NCBI RefSeq assembly: GCF_001281175.1
Contig: NZ_KQ440395.1
Location: 563,312 to 627,311, forward strand
DNA from: Apilactobacillus apinorum
Lineage (GTDB): Bacteria; Bacillota; Bacilli; Lactobacillales; Lactobacillaceae
Direction of reading: 5' to 3'
Length of the DNA: 64,000 nt
Every line of letters begins with the position of its first letter. The first letter of the stretch is position 1. This document shows positions 7,886-16,576 of the stretch, piece by piece. A program made the translations under genes and the position numbers. The notes beneath the pieces were generated by a model. The model had not been told where the DNA came from and did not search any database. It saw nothing but the letters and a program-made list of their open reading frames with translations.

Positions 7886-8173
7886 CTATTTTTTTGTAAT
7901 GAAAGTAACTAATAATAGTTCCATTACCAATATCATTATACAACTTATTACCATGATGATTGTAACAAAAATTAACGTGGTTAAGAAAACTGCTACCGCA
8001 GCTAGTAAAGCGAGAACTAAATATACAATACCAAAAAACTTAACAATCTTGGATAAAGCGGTATTGTTTTCTGGGTGTAAAAGCATGAATGGCTTATCAG
8101 TATGCTTTAGTAAATAGGTACCAATAACGAATAAGATAATGGTAGCTAAAATTAAAAGAACTTTTATTAACAT
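7886..8173 (-). CDS. Small membrane protein of unknown function
   Basis: 95 residues with three hydrophobic segments (about residues 2-21, 46-65 and 66-90) separated by a polar stretch HTDKPFMLLHPENNTALSK. I do not recognise a named domain. The start ATG has AGGAGC upstream, placed at the rarA stop, so it should be translated from the rarA transcript. The universal stress gene begins 16 bases after its stop, suggesting joint expression. Not a shadow ORF: spacing, RBS and membrane periodicity all support it. Confidence 0.7.
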   Translation of the reverse strand: MLIKVLLILATIILFVIGTYLLKHTDKPFMLLHPENNTALSKIVKFFGIVYLVLALLAAVAVFLTTLIFVTIIMVISCIMILVMELLLVTFITKK

Positions 8174-8182
8174 TGTGTGCTC

Positions 8183-9457
8183 CTATTTATCACGTTGAGC
8201 GTGAATTAGTTTTTCATATTGTTGTTTAAAACTGGCTTCGATTTTTCCGTTAGTTTTAGGTTCATAGTAGCTATCAGATTTAATTTTATCAGGTAGATAC
8301 TGTTGTTTAACCCAATCGTTAGGATAATTATGAGCGTACTTATAATCAACACCATGGCCCAATTTTTTAGCGCCCGAATAGTGGCTATCTTTAAGATGAT
8401 TAGGTATTTCCCCATAGTTACCAGTTCTAATTCGACTAATTGCTGCGTCAATGGCTTTCATTGCAGAGTTAGATTTAGGGGATAAGCATAGCTCAATAAT
8501 CGCATTTGCAAGAGGGATGCGTGCTTCTGGGAAGCCAACCTTATTTGCAGCTTCAATTGCAGATACAGTTCTTGAACAAGCTGCAGGATTTGCTAATCCA
8601 ATGTCTTCATATGCGATAACCATTAATCTACGACTGAGGGAATTTAAATCACCGGATTCAATTAGTCTTCCAGCATAATGAAGTGCAGCATTTACATCTG
8701 ATCCTCGAATTGATTTTTGGAATGCCGAGACAACATCATAATGAGCATCACCGTTTTTATCTTGAGTTAGTGCTTTTCGTTGTAAACAAGATTCGACGTC
8801 TTCTAATTTCAAATGAATTAAACCATCTTTATCTGGTTCGGTGGAATTAGCTGCTAGTTCAAGTGCATTTAATGCGCTTCGTAAATCACCGTTAGTGCTT
8901 GTAGATAAGAAATCAATAGCATTGTCATTGATTTTAATATCCATGTTTCCTAAGCCATTTTCTTTATCATCTAATGCTCTTTGAACAGCAGTTTGAATGT
9001 CATCTTGACTAAGTGGATGAACCTCAAAAATTTGAGTACGACTTCTGATGGCCGGATTAATATTGATATATGGGTTCTCAGTTGTAGCACCAATTAGAAT
9101 AATGTTTCCACTTTCTAAAAGGGGAAGTAAGAAGTCTTGTTTAGTTTTATCTAATCGATGAATTTCATCCAGTAATAGGACAACCGTTCCAGACATCTTT
9201 GCTTCTTCAGCGACGATTTGTAAATCTTTCTTGGTATCGGTAGCAGCATTTAGTTGTCTAAATGCATATTTAGTGGATCCAGCAATAGCACTTGCGATAC
9301 TAGTTTTACCAGTACCGGGTGGTCCGTATAAAATCATTGAAGATAGTATTTTTGCTTTAACCATTCGATTAATGATCTTACCAGAACCGACTAAGTCTTG
9401 TTGTCCTACAATATCTTCGATTTTTTTGGGCCTCATACGATATGCGAGAGGTTGCAA
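8183..9457 (-). CDS. rarA: Replication-associated recombination protein RarA (MgsA)
   Basis: AAA+ ATPase of the clamp-loader-like RarA/MgsA family acting at stalled replication forks. 424 residues: Walker A GPPGTGKTS near residues 45-53, Walker B LLLDEIHRL near 94-102, sensor 1 IGATTENPY, then the arginine-finger region RSRTQIFEV, followed by the C-terminal tetramerisation part with YEDIGLANP and HGVDYKYAHNYPNDW. The start is TTG with AGGGAG seven bases upstream, overlapping the yueI stop, so coupling with yueI is likely. Length and motifs are typical. Confidence 0.95.
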   Translation of the reverse strand: MQPLAYRMRPKKIEDIVGQQDLVGSGKIINRMVKAKILSSMILYGPPGTGKTSIASAIAGSTKYAFRQLNAATDTKKDLQIVAEEAKMSGTVVLLLDEIHRLDKTKQDFLLPLLESGNIILIGATTENPYININPAIRSRTQIFEVHPLSQDDIQTAVQRALDDKENGLGNMDIKINDNAIDFLSTSTNGDLRSALNALELAANSTEPDKDGLIHLKLEDVESCLQRKALTQDKNGDAHYDVVSAFQKSIRGSDVNAALHYAGRLIESGDLNSLSRRLMVIAYEDIGLANPAACSRTVSAIEAANKVGFPEARIPLANAIIELCLSPKSNSAMKAIDAAISRIRTGNYGEIPNHLKDSHYSGAKKLGHGVDYKYAHNYPNDWVKQQYLPDKIKSDSYYEPKTNGKIEASFKQQYEKLIHAQRDK

Positions 9458-9469
9458 ATTATCACTCCC

Positions 9470-9940
9470 TTATTTGAATAAATTTTTTAGCTTAGATAGT
9501 ACGGATGAACTTTGTGTATTATCTTCTGTTGTGCTTTCTGTGTTTGAAACTTGACTGTATTTATCTTCAAAATCAATTTGTTCTACATTGATAGATTGAT
9601 TGTTAGCATAAACGATTCCGTAATCATCATCGGATGTGCGATAGAAAGAATCGGTTCTAATAATGAATTTGACGTTATTAGAAGATGCGGTCTTTAAGTA
9701 GGGGGCAATCAAGTCATGATCCAGATTTCCATTAATAATAACTTGATAGTCATGATTTTTATCTATTTCAGTTTGTAATGCTTTTATAGCTTCAGGATTT
9801 TTTAAATCTTTAATCTTAATACATAGTGCAACGCGTTCTTTAAATGTTCCTAGATATTCACGTTGTTCGTCCGGATTCACTTTAGGGGTTCCGCCCATAG
9901 TAGACTGTTCTAAACGGCTACTAACATCATCTTGACTCAT
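9470..9940 (-). CDS. YueI family protein (DUF1694)
   Basis: 156 residues beginning MSQDDVSSRLEQ, with the family block TFKERVALCIKIKDL and a mixed alpha/beta centre (residues 30-120), then a low-complexity acidic and serine-rich tail. The ATG at 9940 is preferred because AAGGAG lies eight bases upstream; a GTG at 9949 falls inside that site. It is first gene of a minus-strand operon with rarA. DUF1694 proteins resemble ribosomal L7Ae folds in reports, but no function is established, and I assign none. Confidence 0.85.
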   Translation of the reverse strand: MSQDDVSSRLEQSTMGGTPKVNPDEQREYLGTFKERVALCIKIKDLKNPEAIKALQTEIDKNHDYQVIINGNLDHDLIAPYLKTASSNNVKFIIRTDSFYRTSDDDYGIVYANNQSINVEQIDFEDKYSQVSNTESTTEDNTQSSSVLSKLKNLFK

Positions 9941-9971
9941 AATTAACACTCCTTAAAATGATTTTAATTCT

Positions 9972-9980
9972 ATTTTATCA
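9972..9980 (-). promoter_or_regulatory. Candidate extended -10 promoter of yueI-rarA
   Basis: On the minus strand TGATAAAAT (TG, one base, TAAAAT) lies about 32 bases before the yueI start and just after the rpsD terminator. The -35 region is weak. Confidence 0.5.
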
Positions 9981-9999
9981 TTAATTACAGTAGGGTAGA

Positions 10000-10032
10000 A
10001 AAAAAGCGTTTTGCAAATGCAAAACGCTTTTG
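10000..10032 (-). terminator. Terminator of rpsD
   Basis: Inverted repeat AAAAGCGTTTTGCA / TGCAAAACGCTTTT. Read on the minus strand it is followed by a T-rich run, 26 bases after the rpsD stop. Confidence 0.88.
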
Positions 10033-10057
10033 GATTCCAACAGGCAATAATCAGAAA

Positions 10058-10666
10058 TTATAGCTTGTTGTAGTATTCAACGATTAGTGAAGCATCAATA
10101 TCAGCATTCATTTCGTCACGTTGAGGTAATCTAGTTAAAGAACCTTCTAGCTTGTCAGCATCGAATGATACGTATTGTGGACGACCAACAACAGCATCAA
10201 CTGATTCTTTAATAATTTGTAGGTCTTTTGATTTTTCGCGAACTGAAATCACTTGACCGATTTTAACTTCGTATGAAGGAATGTCAACACGTTTACCATC
10301 AACAGTAATGTGACCGTGGTTAACTAATTGACGAGCTTGACGACGAGTAGTTGCTAAACCTAAACGGTAAACAACGTTGTCTAGTCTACGTTCTAGTAAT
10401 ACCATGAAGTTATCACCGTGACGACCTTCTCTAATTTTACCCGCACGAGTAAATAGCTTTGAGAATTGACGTTCAGTTAAACCGTACATGAAACGTAGCT
10501 TTTGCTTTTCCTTCAATTGGATACCGTATTCTGAAAGCTTACCGCGACGACCTTGACCGTGGTCACCAGGTGCGTATGGGCGACGAGCTAATTCTTTACC
10601 AGTACCTGAAAGTGAAATACCAAGACGACGAGAAATTCTCCAACTTGGACCTGTATATCTAGACAT
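10058..10666 (-). CDS. rpsD: 30S ribosomal protein S4
   Basis: Primary 16S-binding ribosomal protein of 203 residues, starting [16 protein letters not shown]. It has the S4 RNA-binding domain at about residues 92-155 ([34 protein letters not shown]). The ATG at 10666 is used since TGGAGG lies eight bases before it; a TTG further upstream overlaps that site. No zinc cysteines are present (C-minus type). It has its own promoter and a structured leader, as expected for a protein that in Firmicutes represses its own mRNA. Confidence 0.97.
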   Translation of the reverse strand: MSRYTGPSWRISRRLGISLSGTGKELARRPYAPGDHGQGRRGKLSEYGIQLKEKQKLRFMYGLTERQFSKLFTRAGKIREGRHGDNFMVLLERRLDNVVYRLGLATTRRQARQLVNHGHITVDGKRVDIPSYEVKIGQVISVREKSKDLQIIKESVDAVVGRPQYVSFDADKLEGSLTRLPQRDEMNADIDASLIVEYYNKL

Positions 10667-10699
10667 AAAAATATCCTCCAATAAAAATAATTATTTGGA

Positions 10700-10839
10700 G
10701 TAAAATAATCACTGTATACTTAGTATTCGTGCATATTGCTTTGCAATTTTCACCTCAGCAGCCGTGAGGGTACTAGTTGAACCTAATAGGCATCAATATG
10801 TTGACGAGCTTACCGTATACTGCTGCATTATTTTACACA
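10700..10839 (-). ncRNA. Structured rpsD leader, probable S4 autoregulatory element
   Basis: About 140 bases between promoter and RBS. Its two ends pair: GTAAAATAAT (plus-strand complement at 10827-10836) with ATTATTTTAC (complement of 10700-10709), and inside these GTATAC (10815-10820) with GTATAC (10714-10719). An inner hairpin CCTCACGGCTGCTGAGG (complement of 10753-10769) is also visible. The position matches S4 leader RNAs of Bacillus, where S4 binding represses rpsD. Binding itself is inferred. Confidence 0.7.
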
Positions 10840-10845
10840 AAGACT

Positions 10846-10874
10846 ATTTTATGATTAATAGTCTTAATTGTCAA
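10846..10874 (-). promoter_or_regulatory. rpsD promoter
   Basis: On the minus strand TTGACA (complement of 10869-10874), 17-base spacer, TAAAAT (complement of 10846-10851). Transcription would start near 10839, exactly where the paired leader begins. The promoter overlaps the last codons of msrC. Confidence 0.85.
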
Positions 10875-11328
10875 TTGTTATATGGTTTTCAAAGACTTTT
10901 ATGAACTCTTCTAATAGTTTTTGATCATCTTCTGAAAAACGATTCAAAATAGGAGCATCGATGTCTAATACACCAAAGGAAATTCCATCTTTAGAGATTG
11001 GAATAACGATTTCAGACTTGCTGTTTGAATCACATGCGATGTGACCAGGGAATTGATTAACGTCTTCCACTCTAATTGTTTTGTTTTCTTTGAATGATGT
11101 ACCACAGACACCATTTCCAACAGGGATGTGAACACAAGCGACTTTACCTTGAAAAGGGCCAAGAATTAATTCGTTCTTATCATCTACGTATGTATAAAAG
11201 CCTGCCCAACTAACATTTTCAAGTTCTTGCATAAGTAATGCTGAAGCATTTGCCATGTTGGCGACATTATTATGTTCATCGGTTAATAATGCGTCTAATT
11301 GTTGTGCTAACATTGAATTGATTTCCAT
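10864..11328 (-). CDS. msrC: Free methionine-(R)-sulfoxide reductase (GAF domain)
   Basis: Cytoplasmic GAF-fold enzyme that reduces free methionine-R-sulfoxide, using a thioredoxin-recycled disulfide. 154 residues, essentially one GAF domain. Three cysteines at residues 65, 75 and 99 have spacing 10 and 24, the same as Cys84, Cys94 and Cys118 of the E. coli enzyme; GNGVCGTSF holds the middle one. The start ATG has AAGGAG upstream. It lies between rpsD and the divergent ezrA, the conserved order of ytsP in Bacillus. The rpsD promoter is inside its 3' end. Confidence 0.9.
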   Translation of the reverse strand: MEINSMLAQQLDALLTDEHNNVANMANASALLMQELENVSWAGFYTYVDDKNELILGPFQGKVACVHIPVGNGVCGTSFKENKTIRVEDVNQFPGHIACDSNSKSEIVIPISKDGISFGVLDIDAPILNRFSEDDQKLLEEFIKVFENHITIDN

Positions 11329-11382
11329 CTCTGAAAAACTCCTTTATATATTGGTAATAGGTATTTTAATAATTATCACGTA

Positions 11383-11391
11383 TGATATAAT
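11383..11391 (+). promoter_or_regulatory. Extended -10 promoter of ezrA
   Basis: TGATATAAT (TG, one base, TATAAT), about 95 bases before the ezrA start in the divergent intergenic region. The -35 is not convincing. Confidence 0.55.
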
Positions 11392-11486
11392 TAAGTAATG
11401 TAAATTAGTTTATTATTAAAACATTAAAAATTCAAACAATTAATATAAAAAATACGATAATAAAAAATAAGGGGATAGATATAAAG

Positions 11487-13196
11487 ATGATTGATTTAGT
11501 AATTCTGGGGATAGTAGTTGTCTTAATTATAGTAGTAGCTTCATTTATATACAAAAATAGTCTAATTAAAAAAATAGATGATGTTGAATCACGTAAAAAT
11601 CTTATTGCTGAATCAACAGTAGGTGATTCACTTGAAGCTACCTCTAAAATCAAGCTTAATGGTGAATCATACAATCATTTTAATCAGTATAAAGATGAAT
11701 ACAATAAAATTTTTAATACTGAATTATTATCTATTCAACGTGATTTAGATGAAGCAAGAAGAAGTGCAAGCAGTTTTAAGTTACTATCCGCAAACGTATT
11801 ATTAAGCGACATTGATGAAGATCTTAAACGAACAGAACAAGTTCTTGAAAATGTTGAAAAAGGATTAGTACAACTACAAACTCTTGATTCTGAACACAGA
11901 GAAGCTGTTGATAACATTGAATCAACTTTAAGAGAAGTTAATCAACAATTATTAGCACAAAATTATTCATTTGGTCCAAGTAGTGAAAAGCTTGAAGATA
12001 AGTTAAACTCAATCAAACAAGTATATGATGAATTTGTTGAATCCACTGAAAATGGTGATCAAGATAAGTCTGAAAAATTACTAGATCAAATTAATGCTTC
12101 AATTAAAGAATTAGCCGAGTTAATGAAGTTAATCCCTGATACATACGCTGCTTTATCAAAGGAATTCCCTAGACAGTTGGATGAAATTGATCGTGGACAT
12201 AGTACTATGATTCAAACAGATTACAACTTTATTGATGATGAATTTGATGAAACACTAACAGCACTTAAGGAAGCTTGCCAAGATGGATTAAATTCTCTAA
12301 GTACGTTAGATATTCCTGAAACTAAGAAAACTAGTAGATATATTGAAGATACAATTGATTCATTATATGAAATCATGGAAAAGGAAATTGTTTCAAAGCG
12401 TAAAGTTAAAAAGAATCTTAGTTTAATTCATGACTATATTTTCCATGCTAAGAATCAAAATAGAATCTTGCTAGAAGAATTAGATGGATTAAGTAAGAAC
12501 TACAATCTAGAACATAACGAACTAGAAGATGCTAATGAGCTATCTGATAAGATTGAAAAGATTGAAAGTATCTACAATGAAGATGCTGAAACAATTACTA
12601 ACAAGAAAGCAGTTTATTCAGTCATTCAAAGACATCAACAAGATGCTAAGCAAGAATTAAGTGCAATTGAAAAACGTCAAAAAGACATTAACGATTCTGT
12701 TGCTGACTTGAGCGAGGAAGAAAGAGTGGCTAGAGATAGCTTACAAAAATTTGATTTACAGTTATTAACAATCAGAAGAAGAATTGATAATTTAAATCTT
12801 CCAGGTTTAACAGAAGATTTTCTAGAACGTTATGACTATGTATATAATGATGTTCAAAAGTTATCTTCATCAATTAACCAAGTTAAAATTAGCATGGATG
12901 AAATTAACCAAAAGCTTGCTAACATTTCTGACTCAATGAATGATTTAATTCGTGATACAGATAATATTGTAGACAGTGCTATGCTGGCCGAAAGACTTAT
13001 GCAATATGCTAATAGATATCGTAATGATAATGCAGAAATTGATGAAGCTTGTGCTAAAGCGAAAGAATATTTTGATATTCGTTATCAATATGAAAAGAGT
13101 TTAGCAACAATTGCTGCTGCAATTGAAAAAGTTAATCCAGGTGCATATAAGCAAATTGAAACAGAATATTACGATGAAAAGAGTAATACTAAATAA
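11487..13196 (+). CDS. ezrA: Septation ring formation regulator EzrA
   Basis: Bitopic membrane protein that binds FtsZ and helps position and recycle the Z-ring. 569 residues, the usual size. An N-terminal transmembrane segment (residues 2-21) is followed by a long run of spectrin-like coiled-coil repeats with very high Glu, Asp, Lys and Leu content. RBS AAGGGG lies upstream. Located as in other Firmicutes next to rpsD/msrC and before a NifS-ThiI pair. No insertion or break is seen. Confidence 0.95.
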   Translation: MIDLVILGIVVVLIIVVASFIYKNSLIKKIDDVESRKNLIAESTVGDSLEATSKIKLNGESYNHFNQYKDEYNKIFNTELLSIQRDLDEARRSASSFKLLSANVLLSDIDEDLKRTEQVLENVEKGLVQLQTLDSEHREAVDNIESTLREVNQQLLAQNYSFGPSSEKLEDKLNSIKQVYDEFVESTENGDQDKSEKLLDQINASIKELAELMKLIPDTYAALSKEFPRQLDEIDRGHSTMIQTDYNFIDDEFDETLTALKEACQDGLNSLSTLDIPETKKTSRYIEDTIDSLYEIMEKEIVSKRKVKKNLSLIHDYIFHAKNQNRILLEELDGLSKNYNLEHNELEDANELSDKIEKIESIYNEDAETITNKKAVYSVIQRHQQDAKQELSAIEKRQKDINDSVADLSEEERVARDSLQKFDLQLLTIRRRIDNLNLPGLTEDFLERYDYVYNDVQKLSSSINQVKISMDEINQKLANISDSMNDLIRDTDNIVDSAMLAERLMQYANRYRNDNAEIDEACAKAKEYFDIRYQYEKSLATIAAAIEKVNPGAYKQIETEYYDEKSNTK

Positions 13197-13238
13197 GAAG
13201 AAGTAACGCGTTTAGATTTAAACGTTACTTCTTTTTTT
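13197..13238 (+). terminator. Terminator of ezrA
   Basis: AGAAGTAACG...CGTTACTTCT stem with A+T-rich inner pairs and seven Ts; the ezrA stop is immediately upstream. Confidence 0.88.
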
Positions 13239-13239
13239 C

Positions 13240-13248
13240 TGTTATAAT
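13240..13248 (+). promoter_or_regulatory. Extended -10 promoter of the nifS-thiI operon
   Basis: TGTTATAAT, an extended -10 with consensus TATAAT, two bases after the ezrA terminator and 47 bases before the desulfurase start. Confidence 0.65.
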
Positions 13249-13295
13249 GTCTAATATAGCTAAGTCGGACAAATAGAAAATGAGGAAGGGTAATA

Positions 13296-14444
13296 ATGAT
13301 ATACTTTGACAATAGTGCAACTACTAAACCAGATGATTCTGTAGTAGCTACTTATGATAAAGTAAGTAAGGATTTTTGGGGAAATCCATCTAGTTTACAT
13401 CAATTTGGTGAACAATCATTTAACTTATTGGAACAATCTAGATCACAAATTGCTAAGTTACTAGGGGTATTACCAAGTGAAATATTATTCACGAGTGGTG
13501 GTACTGAAGGTGATAACTGGGCCATTAAGGGAACCGCAATGGAAAAAAGAGCATACGGTAATCACATTATCACTAGTTCAGTTGAACATCCTGCCGTCAA
13601 AAATTCCATTGAGCAATTAACACAATTAGGGTTTGAAGCAACTTACTTACCCGTTGACGATGAAGGTAGAATATCAGTAGAGGATTTACGAAATGCAATT
13701 AGACCTTCAACCATTTTAGTAAGTATTATGGCTGTTAATAATGAAATTGGAACAATTCAACCAATCAAAGAGGTTGCTGAACTCTTAAAAGATTACCCTA
13801 ATATCAGTTATCATATTGATGCTGTGCAGGGAATTGGTAAGGGTATTCATGACTTAATCTTTAATGATCGTGTAGATTTTGCTACCTTTTCTGGCCATAA
13901 GTTCCATGCTCCTAGAGGAGTCGGCTTTATGTACAAGAGAAGCGGCAAGAAGATTGCGCCACTTATTACTGGTGGTGGTCAAGAAAGAAACTTAAGAAGT
14001 AGTACTGAAAACTTGCCTGCAATTGCTGCAATGGCAAGAGCGGTTCGTTTACTACTAGATGATCAAGATAAAAAGGTTGCAAAACAACTTGAAATCAAGC
14101 AAAATATTCTAAGTCATATTTCTCAATTTGATAAAGTAAAAATATTCTCAAAAGATAACGATGGATTCGCTCCGCACATTCTCTGCTTTGCAATCTTAGG
14201 TGTTCGTGGTGAAACCGTAGTTCACGCATTTGAAAGTTTTGGAATTTATATTTCAACTACGAGTGCTTGTTCTTCTAAAAGACATGTTGCTTCAGGTACC
14301 TTATCAGCTATGAAAGTTGATGAGGATGAATCAACAAGCGCTGTTAGAATATCTTTGGATGAACATAATTCGTTAGAAGAAGCTAATAAATTTAACGAAG
14401 TATTTGATGAATTATATGAAAGATTTAAAAAGATTAACTCTTAG
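13296..14444 (+). CDS. Cysteine desulfurase of the NifS/IscS family, ThiI partner
   Basis: PLP enzyme that takes sulfur from cysteine as persulfide, here probably for ThiI. 382 residues. Visible features: YFDNSATTKP at the start, TSGGTEGDNWAI, PLP lysine in FSGHKFHAPRG near residue 206, and the catalytic cysteine in SACSSKRHVASG near residue 328. It is 15 bases from thiI, the arrangement of nifZ-thiI in Bacillus, which makes tRNA 4-thiouridine the likely target rather than Fe-S assembly. RBS AGGAAGGG is strong. Confidence 0.93.
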   Translation: MIYFDNSATTKPDDSVVATYDKVSKDFWGNPSSLHQFGEQSFNLLEQSRSQIAKLLGVLPSEILFTSGGTEGDNWAIKGTAMEKRAYGNHIITSSVEHPAVKNSIEQLTQLGFEATYLPVDDEGRISVEDLRNAIRPSTILVSIMAVNNEIGTIQPIKEVAELLKDYPNISYHIDAVQGIGKGIHDLIFNDRVDFATFSGHKFHAPRGVGFMYKRSGKKIAPLITGGGQERNLRSSTENLPAIAAMARAVRLLLDDQDKKVAKQLEIKQNILSHISQFDKVKIFSKDNDGFAPHILCFAILGVRGETVVHAFESFGIYISTTSACSSKRHVASGTLSAMKVDEDESTSAVRISLDEHNSLEEANKFNEVFDELYERFKKINS

Positions 14445-14459
14445 AAAGGAAATCCGTTA

Positions 14460-15677
14460 ATGCAATACACTGAAATAATGGTTAGATACGGTGAATTATC
14501 CACAAAGGGTAAAAACCGTAAAGACTTTATTAAGCAATTAGGTAAAAACGTTGACAGAGTATTACATGATTTTGAAAACTTGAAGGTTTCAGCTAAACGA
14601 GATCGTTTACATGTTACTTTAAACGGGGATGACTCTGATAAAGTAATTGAAAGATTAAAAGACGTGTTTGGAATTGAAAACTTCTCACCATCAATTAAAG
14701 TTGATAAAGACATTGAAGCTGTTAAGGAAATGGCTGTAAAGATGATTAGTAATCAATTTAAGGATGGGATGACATTCAAGATTGATACTCGTCGTCAAGA
14801 CAAGCATTTTCCTATGGATACTCATGACATCAATGATGCCTTGGGTGGATATATTTTAGAAAATGTTAAGGGAATTAAAGTACAAATGAAAGATCCTGAC
14901 ATTAAGCTTCGAGTTGAAGTTAGAATGAATGGAATCTTCTTATCAAGTGAAACAATTCCCGGAGCAGGAGGTCTTCCAGTAGGTACTGGTGGACGTGCGA
15001 CAATGATGCTTTCTGGGGGGATTGATTCTCCAGTTGCAGCTTACATGGGGATGAAACGTGGAGTTAAATTAGACATGATTCATTTCTACAGTCCTCCATA
15101 TACTAGTGAACAAGCACTAGCAAAGGCAAAAGAATTAGCTGGTAAGTTAACTCGCTTTGGCGGAAATATTCAATTTATTCAAGTTCCTTTTACTGAAATT
15201 CAAGAAGAAATTAAAGAAAAGGTTCCTGAAGGTTACTTGATGACCATTCAAAGAAGAATGATGCTAAGATTAGCTGCTAAGCTAACTTTAGATAGACATT
15301 GTAAAGGTGTCTTCACTGGTGAATCACTTGGTCAAGTGGCTTCACAAACATTGGAAAGCATGATGGCTATTAATGACGTTACAACTGTACCAGTATTAAA
15401 ACCATTAATTTCAATGGATAAGACTGAAATCATCAAGATTGCTGAAAAAATTGATACTTATGATTTATCAATTATGCCTTTTGAAGATTGTTGTACTGTC
15501 TTTACACCACCTGCACCAAAAACTAAACCTGATTTGGAAAAAACCAGAGCTTGTGAAAAGTTAATTGATGTTGAAGCATTAATGCAAAGATCATTAGAAA
15601 AAGTACAAATCATTGATATTAAACCAGGCGAAGAATTCTTGAATGCTCAAGAAGATGTGTTCGCTGAACTACTATAA
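14460..15677 (+). CDS. thiI: tRNA 4-thiouridine synthase ThiI
   Basis: Makes s4U8 in tRNA from a persulfide donated by the upstream desulfurase. 405 residues: N-terminal ferredoxin-like and THUMP domains (about residues 1-165), then the PP-loop ATPase with [14 protein letters not shown] near residues 182-195. It ends without a C-terminal rhodanese domain, as in Bacillus and other Firmicutes. RBS AGAAAGGA overlaps the preceding stop, so translation is coupled with the desulfurase. A strong terminator follows. Confidence 0.96.
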   Translation: MQYTEIMVRYGELSTKGKNRKDFIKQLGKNVDRVLHDFENLKVSAKRDRLHVTLNGDDSDKVIERLKDVFGIENFSPSIKVDKDIEAVKEMAVKMISNQFKDGMTFKIDTRRQDKHFPMDTHDINDALGGYILENVKGIKVQMKDPDIKLRVEVRMNGIFLSSETIPGAGGLPVGTGGRATMMLSGGIDSPVAAYMGMKRGVKLDMIHFYSPPYTSEQALAKAKELAGKLTRFGGNIQFIQVPFTEIQEEIKEKVPEGYLMTIQRRMMLRLAAKLTLDRHCKGVFTGESLGQVASQTLESMMAINDVTTVPVLKPLISMDKTEIIKIAEKIDTYDLSIMPFEDCCTVFTPPAPKTKPDLEKTRACEKLIDVEALMQRSLEKVQIIDIKPGEEFLNAQEDVFAELL

Positions 15678-15683
15678 TTAATA

Positions 15684-15715
15684 AAAAGCTATCTAAATCT
15701 TTAGATAGCTTTTTT
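15684..15715 (+). terminator. Terminator of nifS-thiI
   Basis: AAAAGCTATCTAA / TTAGATAGCTTTTTT hairpin with T tail, six bases after the thiI stop. Confidence 0.9.
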
Positions 15716-15717
15716 GC

Positions 15718-15746
15718 TTGCAATTTAATCGTGTAAGTTGTATTTT
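15718..15746 (+). promoter_or_regulatory. Promoter of tpx
   Basis: TTGCAA (15718-15723), 17-base spacer ending in TTG, and TATTTT (15741-15746), 36 bases before the tpx start. Confidence 0.6.
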
Positions 15747-15782
15747 ATTTAACTAGTAAGTCATAACTAAGGAGAATTTAAA

Positions 15783-16280
15783 ATGGAATTAAAATTTTTA
15801 GAAAAACCAGTTCAAACAATTAAAGAACCAATGGCAAAAGGGGAAGCGTTACCAGAATTTACTGTATTAGATGCAAAGGGTAACTCATTTACTAATGTTG
15901 ATTTTAAGGGTAAACCAGCATTGATTTTAACTGTTCCTGATGTGAACTCACGTGCATGTAGTTTAGAAGCAAAGAAATTTAACAGAAAATCAGATAAGTA
16001 CGAAAACGTTGATTTTTATACTATTTCAAAAAACACTGTTGAAGAACAAAGCGAATGGTGTGCCGCTAAAGGTGTAGAAAGCATGCATTTACTTTCAGAT
16101 GCTGACAACAACTTTGGAATGGTTTCAGGAACATACGTTAAGGATATCGACGCACTTGCAAGAATGATTTTTGCAATCGATGAAAATGGTGAAATCGTAT
16201 ACCGTCAAGTTGTAGAAGAAATTGGTTCACAACCTGATTTTAACGAAGCACTTGATGTAGTTGAAAATTTAAATAAATAG
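15783..16280 (+). CDS. tpx: Thiol peroxidase Tpx
   Basis: Atypical two-cysteine peroxiredoxin reducing hydroperoxides with thioredoxin. 165 residues with peroxidatic Cys59 (NSRACSLEAKKFN) and resolving Cys93 (EWCAAKG), 34 apart as Cys61/Cys95 in E. coli Tpx. The catalytic TxxC is SxxC here (Ser56), a conservative change that keeps a hydroxyl. RBS AAGGAG is eight bases upstream of the ATG. Stands alone between a terminator and the valS leader; no obvious PerR box was found. Confidence 0.93.
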   Translation: MELKFLEKPVQTIKEPMAKGEALPEFTVLDAKGNSFTNVDFKGKPALILTVPDVNSRACSLEAKKFNRKSDKYENVDFYTISKNTVEEQSEWCAAKGVESMHLLSDADNNFGMVSGTYVKDIDALARMIFAIDENGEIVYRQVVEEIGSQPDFNEALDVVENLNK

Positions 16281-16282
16281 AG

Positions 16283-16314
16283 TTGACGGTTGGCTAAAAA
16301 TTGTCTAATATAAT
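16283..16314 (+). promoter_or_regulatory. Promoter of the valS leader
   Basis: TTGACG at 16283-16288 followed by TAATATAAT at 16306-16314. TAATAT would give a 17-base spacer and TATAAT a 20-base spacer; I cannot tell which is used. Confidence 0.65.
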
Positions 16315-16317
16315 CAG

Positions 16318-16557
16318 TATAGAGTTTAAATGCGAAGATCAAGAGAGTAATCTAAGTTCTGTGATTTAGAGAAAAGATGATTAGGTGAAACATCTTTCCA
16401 GTAATTTAGATGAAGGTAACTTGTGAGCATTCATATTGATTTTGATAATTTAGATATGAACGGGCCATCGTTAACTGGTTAAGAGAAAGTATGTAAATAC
16501 TTTAAATTAGGTGGTACCGCGAGCACTTCGTCCTATTGGGATGAGGTGCTCTTTTTA
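16318..16557 (+). ncRNA. T-box leader of valS (Val specifier GUA)
   Basis: tRNA-sensing antitermination leader. Stem I shows the AGTA loop-E motif near 16335, the distal GATTAGGTGAAACATC loop and, on the 3' side, GAAG-GTA-A with GTA (valine) at 16416-16418; CAAG and CTTG flank it as the lower stem. The T-box AGGTGGTACCGCG is at 16509-16521. The terminator is GAGCAC...GTGCTC plus Ts at 16521-16557. Uncharged tRNA-Val should allow valS expression. Confidence 0.93.
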
Positions 16558-16576
16558 TTTACTGGAGGGAAAGAAA

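Noticed and set aside
9231-9554. 107-codon plus-strand frame over rarA/yueI
   Set aside because: Antisense shadow of rarA and yueI; both of these have clear motifs and RBS.
10727-10734. CACGAATA (minus strand) in the rpsD leader, resembling a cin-box
   Set aside because: It lies inside the structured leader of a ribosomal protein gene with a near-consensus sigma-A promoter; chance match is likely.
10840-10865. AAGACTATT / AATAGTCTT repeat as a terminator of msrC
   Set aside because: No T run follows on the minus strand, and the repeat covers the rpsD -10 and spacer; it is better explained as part of the promoter region.
16511-16576. Upstream extension of valS
   Set aside because: The frame crosses the T-box sequence and its terminator; GGAGGG before 16577 sets the start.
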